Assembly (NCBI GenBank): GCA_035644155.1
Contig: DASQPC010000070.1
Coordinates: forward strand, 1 to 5,910
Length of the DNA: 5,910 bases
From: DATIGJ01 sp035644155
Lineage (GTDB): Bacteria; Patescibacteriota; Microgenomatia; Levybacterales; UBA12049
Direction: 5' to 3'
The notes beneath the pieces were generated by a model, which searched no databases, had not been told where the DNA came from, and worked only from the letters and a program-made list of their open reading frames with translations. A program made the position numbers and the translations under genes. Shown one piece after another: positions 1-3,907 of the stretch. The number at the start of each line of letters is the position of its first letter. Positions within the stretch are counted from its first letter, which is position 1.

Positions 1-104
1 GTCTTGCATACAGGACAATATATATTTACACCAAACAACAGTCGTTTGAGAAACTTCTCAATCTGTGCCTCCCTTGGTATTTGTTTCAAATTGTACACAT
101 TCAT
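1..104 (-). CDS. Partial zinc-ribbon protein, probable IS1595/ISXO2-like transposase N-terminus (runs off left edge)
   Basis: Reading leftward from an ATG at 104-102 there are 34 uninterrupted codons to the window edge. The peptide starts MNVYNLKQIPREAQ and ends in YCPVCK, the first half of a treble-clef/zinc-ribbon CxxC. A helix of about 25 residues followed by CPxC is how IS1595/ISXO2-type transposases begin: the zinc ribbon binds the element end, ahead of the DDE catalytic domain. The catalytic domain, the second CxxC and the stop are outside the window, so the family is inferred from the N-terminus alone. The nearby ATG at 100-98 hits a TGA within five codons, which favours 104. There is no recognisable Shine-Dalgarno. 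The gene is divergent from rho. It could instead be another small zinc-finger protein. Confidence 0.5.
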   Translation of the reverse strand, partial: MNVYNLKQIPREAQIEKFLKRLLFGVNIYCPVCK

Positions 105-141
105 AGTTTACTAAATGTGCGCCAACTCGGTAGGAGTACCC
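105..141 (-). mobile_element. Candidate terminal region of the insertion element
   Basis: Between the putative transposase start and the rho promoter, the minus strand reads GGGTACTCCTACCGAGTTGG beginning at 141. A GGG-initiated end some 37 nt ahead of the transposase ATG is a plausible IS terminus. A short hairpin, GGTA-ggag-TACC, lies at 129-140. The matching inverted repeat would be beyond the left edge, so neither the repeat nor a target duplication (which would start at about 142) can be verified here. Confidence 0.25.
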
Positions 142-153
142 GAAATAACTCTA

Positions 154-182
154 TTGACAAATGACAAAAAATATGGTGTAAT
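154..182 (+). promoter_or_regulatory. Sigma70-type extended -10 promoter of rho
   Basis: A perfect -35 TTGACA at 154-159, a 17-nt spacer and a -10 TGTAAT at 177-182 (5 of 6 matches), preceded by the extended -10 TGG at 174-176. The predicted start is about 188-190, leaving an rho leader of about 87 nt. That leader holds a weak 4-bp hairpin (CGAA at 201-204 with TTCG at 210-213) followed by a T-rich stretch. This might be an attenuator, as rho is commonly autoregulated, but the stem is too short to claim it. Confidence 0.75.
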
Positions 183-275
183 AAGAAACGGTTATACATA
201 CGAAAAATCTTCGGTTTAGTTTTTCCCATACTAATGCATATCATTTAAATCTTTCGCAGAAATCAAAATATCTCT

Positions 276-1640
276 ATGGCTTATAAAAAAACATCAACAG
301 AACAAGTGACTGTAAGTGACTTAGTCGGTAATGAACAAGCTGACAAAAAGAGCGAAGAAGTCATTTCTAAAGAAACAACACAAAAAGAGCAAGACGCGCC
401 TGTGGCTGCGTCAGGACGGCGTATTCACATTGGTTCAAGCGAATCTTCTCATCAAGGAGGCTTTTCGCATGCATCCTCATATCCGGCACAACATCAAAAT
501 CAAAATAGTTCTGAGAGAAATACTATGCAATCAGGTCCAACTGAGATGGTTGCAGGATTTTTAGATATTCAGCCTGAAGGACATGGATTTTTACGTCCAA
601 AATTTATTCCGTCCAGCCGTGATATCTATATCTCTCAGTCACAAATTCGTCGTTTTATGCTTCGTCCAGGTGATCGGGTAGAAGGCGTTGCCCGTCCACC
701 AAAAGATACAGAGCGCTATTACGGTTTACTCAAAGTTGAAAAGGTGAATGAAGTTTCTGCTGAAGAATCACTGAAACGTCCATACTTTGATGATTTAACC
801 CCAATTTATCCAAACAAACAAGTCATCCTTTCAACAGGAAAAACACCTTTATCAACCAGAGTAATTGATCTTATTGCGCCAATCGGTTTTGGACAACGAG
901 GAATGATTGTTTCACCACCTAAAGCTGGAAAAACAACAATTCTTAAAGAAATTGCTGCTGGTATTTCAGAGAATTTTCCAAAAGTGCATTTGATGGCAGC
1001 GCTTATTGGTGAGAGACCAGAAGAAGTGACAGATATTAGTATGTCAGTTAAAGGTGAAGTTGTCGCTTCCAATTTTGATGAGCCACCAGAAAATCAGACT
1101 CGTGTTGCCGAAATTACGCTTGATCGAGCAAAGAGACAAGTAGAACTTGGTAAAGATGTTATTATTCTTCTTGATTCAATTACGAGGTTGGCACGTGCCT
1201 ATAATTTATCTGTTGAACCAAGTGGTCGAACCCTCTCTGGAGGTTTTGATCCGGCGGCATTGCACCCTGCAAAGAGATTCTTTGGCGCAGCACGGAACTG
1301 TCAAGAGGGTGGTTCATTAACTATTATTGGTACAGCACTTGTTGAAACAGGATCTCGTATGGATGATCTGATTTACGAAGAATTCAAAGGTACAGGCAAT
1401 ATGGAACTGCATTTGGTGAGAGCGTTTGCAGAACGGCGTATCTTTCCTGCAATTAGTATTGAAAGATCAGGTACTCGTGGAGAAGAAAGAATTCTTCCCG
1501 AAGCAGCTTACAAGAAAATTGTTACCATGCGTCGTATGATGGATATGTTGGCCTCAGATGAACGAACGAGTATTTTAGTAGAGCGTCTTGGGAAAACAGA
1601 AAACAATGAAGAATTCCTCGGAGCCCTCGGTAAATCCTAG
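276..1640 (+). CDS. rho: Transcription termination factor Rho
   Basis: Rho is a hexameric RNA-dependent ATPase/translocase that terminates untranslated transcripts in the cytoplasm. Visible in the 454-residue product: an OSB/cold-shock-like primary RNA-binding domain at about 92-158; Walker A SPPKAGKTT at 213-221; GERPEEVTD at 245-253 with the catalytic Glu at 246; Walker B VIILLD at 295-300 followed by SITRLARAYN; Q-loop SGRTLSGGFD at 316-325; and the R-loop with RSGTR at 397-401 containing the arginine finger. The ATPase core is complete and typical. Residues 1-90 are a polar Ser/Gln/His/Lys-rich stretch in place of the folded Rho_N helical domain. ATG 276 is the first start after an in-frame TAA at 246-248; no Shine-Dalgarno precedes it. 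The residue before the catalytic Glu is Gly, where E. coli has Asp. The gene has its own promoter at 154-182. Confidence 0.98.
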   Translation: MAYKKTSTEQVTVSDLVGNEQADKKSEEVISKETTQKEQDAPVAASGRRIHIGSSESSHQGGFSHASSYPAQHQNQNSSERNTMQSGPTEMVAGFLDIQPEGHGFLRPKFIPSSRDIYISQSQIRRFMLRPGDRVEGVARPPKDTERYYGLLKVEKVNEVSAEESLKRPYFDDLTPIYPNKQVILSTGKTPLSTRVIDLIAPIGFGQRGMIVSPPKAGKTTILKEIAAGISENFPKVHLMAALIGERPEEVTDISMSVKGEVVASNFDEPPENQTRVAEITLDRAKRQVELGKDVIILLDSITRLARAYNLSVEPSGRTLSGGFDPAALHPAKRFFGAARNCQEGGSLTIIGTALVETGSRMDDLIYEEFKGTGNMELHLVRAFAERRIFPAISIERSGTRGEERILPEAAYKKIVTMRRMMDMLASDERTSILVERLGKTENNEEFLGALGKS

Positions 1641-1643
1641 TGT

Positions 1644-1693
1644 CCAAATTTGACAAGCAAGGCTCAATTTGGTAAGGTTGGAATCTAGATTCC
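1644..1693 (+). repeat. Two inverted repeats in the rho-M23 intergenic gap
   Basis: Just after the rho TAG, CCAAATTTGA (1644-1653) pairs with TCAATTTGG (1664-1672) with one bulged T and a 10-nt loop. A perfect palindrome, GGAATCTAGATTCC (1680-1693), follows and can fold as 5 bp around CTAG. Neither stem is followed by a U-run, so I do not call an intrinsic terminator. They may be RNA processing or stability structures between two co-transcribed genes. A perfect TTGACA at 1650-1655 overlaps the first repeat but lacks a good -10. Confidence 0.4.
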
Positions 1694-1713
1694 CATTTTC
1701 CCAAAGAAGTGCT

Positions 1714-2841
1714 ATGCAGAAACGTTTTTCTCATTTTTTTGTTCGTCCCCTAAAGTATATTTCTCGAGAAATGACTGATTTTTTCAGTTTTTTCTTTTAT
1801 TATTGCAAGAGAAAGCTTCTGATTTTCTCATTTGGATTTGAAAAAAACAAAAACCGACTGGTGAAATTTTTTCTTATGAAGCGAGGTCGATACAATCGTA
1901 CATTCCTTCATTTGACGACAATGGGAGTTTTGGGTCTTGGTGTCTTAATTGCGCCATTTTTGGCAGATACGTACCCAATTTTTGCTTCAAAAGGATCGGT
2001 TTTGGCTTTAACTGCTTCATCTGAAGCCAAACAATCAATCCTCGTTGGAGAAGAAGTCTTCCAGACAGAAATATCAACCAAGCCTCGAGACAAGGTTATT
2101 GTCTATACCGTAGAAAGAGGCGATACGTTGGAAACAATTGCGAAAAAATATGGTATTTCCGCAGATACTATCCGCTGGCAAAATGATTTATCATCTGATG
2201 ATCTGACTATCGGTCAGACACTTAATGTTCTTCCTGTCACAGGCATTGCTCACAAAGTTGAAGCAGGAGAGACAATCTACTCAATTGCGAAGAAGTATGA
2301 TACTGATCCGCAAAAGATTGCCGATTTTCCTTTCAATGAGTTTGCTGGCAATGGGGAAGGATTTGGTTTGGTGACAGGCCAGATGCTTATCGTGCCTGAT
2401 GGTATTAAGCCTTCAGAACAGCAATATATCAAACACGAAGTCTATATAGCGCAAGGTCCTGTTCCTGTTGCAACGGGAGGATACACATATCCGGTTCGCG
2501 GTATCATTACGCAGTTTTTCACCTGGTATCACTCAGGTGTTGATATCGCAGCCCCAATTGGCACACCAATAGTTGCCGCACATAACGGAACAGTGACGGA
2601 AGTGCATGTTGGTACTTATGATGGCGGTTATGGTACCAATGTGTATGTCAGTAATGGCGCAGGTATCGTTTCTCACTATGCGCATATGAGCTCTGTCAAC
2701 GTTGCTGCTGGGCAACAAGTGATTGGAGGAAGTACCGTTGTTGGGTGGATTGGTATGACTGGAAGAACAACAGGGCCTCATTTACATTTTGAAATTAAAA
2801 AAGATGGTAGCTTTATGAACCCGCTTTCCTATATCCAATAA
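1714..2841 (+). CDS. Membrane-anchored LysM / M23-family metallopeptidase
   Basis: Predicted zinc endopeptidase (lysostaphin/LytM type) that cuts peptidoglycan cross-links or regulates other wall hydrolases, tethered outside the membrane. From ATG 1714 (375 aa): a basic, aromatic N-terminus; a membrane segment at about 65-84; an extracytoplasmic linker; LysM 1 at about 130-173 (YTVERGDTLETIAKKYG); a diverged LysM 2 at about 180-228; and an M23 domain at about 260-370. Zinc/catalytic motifs are present: H273 and D277 in HSGVD, H321 and H324 in HYAH, and H356/H358 in HLH. All core residues appear intact, so activity is expected. The frame stays open upstream to a TTG at 1669, but that would start inside the inverted repeats. 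ATG 1714 gives a protein starting MQKRF with a weak AAGAAG ahead of it. ATGs at 1771 and 1876 are less likely alternatives. It lies 73 bp after rho without a terminator between, so read-through from rho is likely. Confidence 0.93.
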   Translation: MQKRFSHFFVRPLKYISREMTDFFSFFFYYCKRKLLIFSFGFEKNKNRLVKFFLMKRGRYNRTFLHLTTMGVLGLGVLIAPFLADTYPIFASKGSVLALTASSEAKQSILVGEEVFQTEISTKPRDKVIVYTVERGDTLETIAKKYGISADTIRWQNDLSSDDLTIGQTLNVLPVTGIAHKVEAGETIYSIAKKYDTDPQKIADFPFNEFAGNGEGFGLVTGQMLIVPDGIKPSEQQYIKHEVYIAQGPVPVATGGYTYPVRGIITQFFTWYHSGVDIAAPIGTPIVAAHNGTVTEVHVGTYDGGYGTNVYVSNGAGIVSHYAHMSSVNVAAGQQVIGGSTVVGWIGMTGRTTGPHLHFEIKKDGSFMNPLSYIQ

Positions 2842-2855
2842 TTCTTCTTGTTGTA

Positions 2856-2884
2856 TTGCTATTTACTGCTGGTATAGGTATACT
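2856..2884 (+). promoter_or_regulatory. Possible promoter for the tRNA-Ala(CGC) gene or the small frame
   Basis: TTGCTA at 2856-2861 (4 of 6), a 17-nt spacer and TATACT at 2879-2884 (5 of 6) predict a start near 2891. That is about 165 nt before the first tRNA and only a few bases before the ATG at 2895. There is no extended -10 TG, unlike the three better promoters here. Confidence 0.25.
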
Positions 2885-3023
2885 GCAACGCGATATGATA
2901 GAAAGGACAAGGCAAGAGCCTGGCCCAAGGGCATTGGAAATAGCAACAAAGCGTTTACTCGCTGAAGGAAGTTTGGCTAAAGGGACAGAACAAAAATGGG
3001 TTGAATACAACAGAAAAGGCTAA
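2856..3023 (+). CDS. Possible small membrane protein, unrecognised (start uncertain)
   Basis: A frame open from 2811 to a TAA at 3021-3023. Its product reads IILLVVLLFTAGIGILQRD, then a charged, helix-prone part rich in Arg, Glu and Lys and ending WVEYNRKG. The profile of one hydrophobic segment followed by a basic amphipathic tail resembles a genuine small membrane protein more than random sequence. The weakness is the start. There is no ATG or GTG ahead of the hydrophobic segment. TTG 2856 gives 55 aa with a shortened hydrophobic part. ATA 2838, overlapping the M23 stop codon, or ATT 2841 would give 60-61 aa but are rare starts. ATG 2895 gives a soluble 42 aa. There is no Shine-Dalgarno. 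I recognise no family. It could be a decayed gene or non-coding. Confidence 0.33.
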   Translation: MLFTAGIGILQRDMIERTRQEPGPRALEIATKRLLAEGSLAKGTEQKWVEYNRKG

Positions 3024-3054
3024 CACAGGGGAGGTAGTTACTACAATTTGAATT

Positions 3055-3125
3055 GGGCCATTAGCATAGTGGTAGTGCACCGCATTCGCATTGCAGTGAC
3101 GGGGGTTCGATTCCCCCATGGTCCA
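3055..3125 (+). tRNA. tRNA-Ala, anticodon CGC
   Basis: Folds as a full 71-nt cloverleaf. Acceptor GGGCCAT/ATGGTCC is 7 bp and includes the G3:U70 wobble, the alanine identity determinant. The D stem GCAT/GTGC encloses the loop AGTGGTA. The anticodon arm is CCGCA/TGCAG with loop TTCGCAT, putting CGC at 3087-3089. The variable loop is TGAC. The T arm is GGGGG/CCCCC with TTCGATT. The discriminator is A, followed by CAC, so CCA must be added by the nucleotidyltransferase. One oddity is a C28-A42 mismatch in the anticodon stem. CGC reads GCG codons. Confidence 0.88.
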
Positions 3126-3137
3126 CACTGTCGACTC

Positions 3138-3166
3138 TCGGTAAGTCCACAAAAATATGATAAAAT
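3138..3166 (+). promoter_or_regulatory. Likely promoter of the tRNA-Ala(GGC) gene
   Basis: In the 64-nt gap between the tRNAs, an extended -10 TGA-TAAAAT lies at 3158-3166, with a weak -35 (TCGGTA, 3138-3143) 17 nt upstream. The predicted start near 3173 is about 17 nt before the tRNA. The A-rich context and the ATATG before the -10 match the promoters at 154-182 and 3341-3349. Confidence 0.45.
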
Positions 3167-3189
3167 ACTTTATAGTACACACTATTCTT

Positions 3190-3260
3190 GGGCCCGTGGT
3201 ATACCGGTAACATGCTTCCATGGCATGGAAGAGTAAGGGGTTCGATTCCCCTCGGGTCCA
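3190..3260 (+). tRNA. tRNA-Ala, anticodon GGC
   Basis: 71-nt cloverleaf. Acceptor GGGCCCG/CGGGTCC again has G3:U70. A perfect anticodon stem CTTCC/GGAAG holds loop ATGGCAT, placing GGC at 3222-3224. The variable loop is AGTA. The T arm is AGGGG/CCCCT with TTCGATT. The discriminator is A, with no encoded CCA. The D stem GTAT/ACAT is weak: one A-C mismatch and one G-U. A competing hairpin, CATGC (3211-3215) with GCATG (3223-3227), could disturb the anticodon arm. GGC reads GCC and, by wobble, GCU; together with the CGC tRNA this leaves GCA to a UGC isoacceptor elsewhere. Confidence 0.87.
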
Positions 3261-3340
3261 CTATTATATTAAAGATTTTTTCATCCAGCAATAGGTGCAG
3301 TCTTCATTAAGGCGATTTATTCGTGATTAGACAACAAATA

Positions 3341-3349
3341 TGGTATAAT
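3341..3349 (+). promoter_or_regulatory. Extended -10 promoter of the zinc-ribbon gene
   Basis: A consensus TATAAT at 3344-3349 directly preceded by the extended -10 TGG at 3341-3343. No convincing -35 exists at 16-18 nt spacing, so recognition would rest on the extended -10. The predicted start is about 3356, giving a leader of about 110 nt. It shares the string ATATGGT with the rho promoter. Confidence 0.68.
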
Positions 3350-3355
3350 ACCTTT

Positions 3356-3373
3356 AGTATTATTTTTAATACT
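3356..3373 (+). other. Stem-loop at the predicted 5' end of the zinc-ribbon mRNA
   Basis: AGTATT (3356-3361) and AATACT (3368-3373) form a perfect 6-bp stem around ATTTTT. It begins exactly at the predicted transcription start. Such 5'-terminal hairpins are known to protect mRNAs from 5'-end-dependent decay. Being A/T only, it is weak and may be temperature-sensitive. Confidence 0.35.
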
Positions 3374-3466
3374 GTGATTCTCGGTATTCTAAGATTTTTC
3401 GTCCTCAGAGGTTTAGCCTCACAAGGTCACTTAGGAACACCAGAAAAAAAGGAGGTGAATAACTAA
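3374..3466 (+). CDS. Possible leader-peptide frame upstream of the zinc-ribbon gene
   Basis: From a GTG at 3374, 30 codons run to a TAA at 3464-3466 that abuts the GTG start of the next gene (TAA-GTG). The peptide would begin MILGILRFFVLRG and end PEKKEVNN. The GTG is only about 18 nt from the predicted transcript start and has no Shine-Dalgarno. An open frame of 30 codons is not improbable by chance. What makes it notable is the stop position and the start-codon hairpin it would disrupt. Confidence 0.2.
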   Translation: MILGILRFFVLRGLASQGHLGTPEKKEVNN

Positions 3467-3471
3467 GTGGC
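3426..3471 (+). promoter_or_regulatory. Long-range helix enclosing the Shine-Dalgarno and pairing the start codon
   Basis: GTCACTTAG (3426-3434) is complementary to CTAAGTGGC (3463-3471): 9 bp, 8 Watson-Crick and one T-G wobble. The right arm contains the GTG start codon (3467-3469). The 28-nt loop contains the Shine-Dalgarno. A ribosome could bind the exposed SD but would need to open the helix to start. This suggests translational control but is not proof of it. Confidence 0.42.
3448..3458 (+). promoter_or_regulatory. Perfect Shine-Dalgarno, AAAGGAGGTGA
   Basis: Eleven consecutive bases complementary to the usual 16S rRNA tail, ending 8 nt before GTG 3467. This decides the non-ATG start: there is no ATG in this frame until the last codon. 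Neither rho nor the M23 gene has anything comparable. Confidence 0.92.
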
Positions 3472-3769
3472 ATTTCAAGATCAAACTATCCAATGTAAAG
3501 ATTGCGGTAATCAATTTACCTGGACTGCTGAAGAACAAGAGTTCTACCAGCAAAAAGGTTTTAACGCACCAGTTCGTTGTAAAGATTGCCGAGCAAAAGC
3601 TCGTGCAGCTCACAACGGTGGCGGTCAAGGAGGAGGATTTGGAGGACAAAGACAATCGTTCCCAATTACCTGTTCCAATTGTGGTGCAAAAGATACTGTT
3701 CCTTTTCAGCCAAGAGGCGATAAGCCAGTACTTTGCAGAGACTGCTTTAGAAAAAGCAAATCTATGTAG
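3467..3769 (+). CDS. Two-domain zinc-ribbon protein (CxxC-x24-CxxC and CxxC-x17-CxxC)
   Basis: A 100-residue basic protein with two zinc-binding modules. The first has C10/C13 and C38/C41 with EEQEFYQQKG between them, the pattern of the 'probable zinc-ribbon' (zf-trcl) family. A flexible Gly-rich linker (about 51-60) follows. The second has C69/C72 and C90/C93 separated by exactly 17 residues containing VPFQP, the CxxC-x17-CxxC family widespread in Patescibacteria and related lineages. All eight Cys are present. The biochemical role is unknown. The small size, basic charge and RGG-like linker suggest nucleic-acid binding, which is inference. The GTG start is fixed by the Shine-Dalgarno 8 nt upstream. 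The gene is monocistronic, from its own promoter (about 3341) to a terminator at 3792, and its initiation signals suggest high but controlled expression. Confidence 0.92.
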   Translation: MAFQDQTIQCKDCGNQFTWTAEEQEFYQQKGFNAPVRCKDCRAKARAAHNGGGQGGGFGGQRQSFPITCSNCGAKDTVPFQPRGDKPVLCRDCFRKSKSM

Positions 3770-3791
3770 TTTCTAGATAGATTTCATTTTT

Positions 3792-3823
3792 AAGGACCTA
3801 CACATCTGTGTGGGTCCTTTTTT
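3792..3823 (+). terminator. Intrinsic terminator of the zinc-ribbon gene
   Basis: AAGGACC (3792-3798) pairs with GGTCCTT (3813-3819). The stem continues through one T-G pair and ACAC/GTGT to an ATCT loop, about 12 bp in all, followed by T3820-3823 (six T in a row from 3818). It begins 22 nt after the TAG. No T-run occurs on the opposite strand, so it acts on plus-strand transcripts only. Confidence 0.93.
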
Positions 3824-3827
3824 ATGG

Positions 3828-3847
3828 AAAAAAGATCATGATCCTTT
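3828..3847 (-). terminator. Weak candidate terminator for the minus-strand membrane-protein gene
   Basis: On the minus strand, AAAGGAT and ATCTTTT flank a CATG loop (7 bp with one G-T), running into a six-T stretch of which four bases are in the stem. It lies about 60 nt past the TAA at 3908 and is built on the palindrome GATCATGATC (3834-3843). Stability is low. Confidence 0.27.
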
Positions 3848-3857
3848 GTTTGATAGT

Positions 3858-3898
3858 AAATCATATTTTGATAGCTTTCTTAGTATTAAATCATATTT
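3858..3898. repeat. Short direct repeat AAATCATATTT
   Basis: The 11-mer occurs at 3858-3868 and again at 3888-3898, 30 bp apart, in the AT-rich gap between the convergent genes. The remainder of the 3824-3907 gap shows no gene. It may be chance in AT-rich DNA or a remnant duplication. Confidence 0.3.
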
Positions 3899-3907
3899 AA
3901 GTAGTAG

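Noticed and set aside
234..248. Four-codon upstream frame (ATG CAT ATC ATT TAA) in the rho leader
   Set aside because: No Shine-Dalgarno and too short to distinguish from chance.
806..1072. Minus-strand frame inside rho
   Set aside because: A shadow of the strongly conserved Rho ATPase core, with no RBS or domain.
1650..1678. Possible promoter for the M23 gene (perfect TTGACA at 1650-1655)
   Set aside because: At 17 nt spacing the -10 is TAAGGT (3 of 6), with no extended TG; the hexamer also belongs to an inverted repeat.
2813..3010. Minus-strand 65-codon frame opposite the small membrane frame
   Set aside because: No convincing start context or family; the plus-strand frame has the more protein-like profile.
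3199..3227. Alternative reading of the second tRNA with CATGC/GCATG as anticodon stem (anticodon CCA, Trp)
   Set aside because: It destroys the D arm and leaves an 8-nt variable region, while the Ala(GGC) fold has a perfect anticodon stem and G3:U70.
3048..3236. A 62-codon plus-strand frame starting at TTG 3048 after a GGAGGT
   Set aside because: It runs straight through the first tRNA and most of the second; the GGGGAGGT at 3028-3035 is noted, but the protein is an artefact of tRNA sequence.
2955..3291. Minus-strand frames across the tRNA pair
   Set aside because: Both strands of tRNA genes are often open; the peptides have no domain character and the cloverleaf folds explain the sequence.
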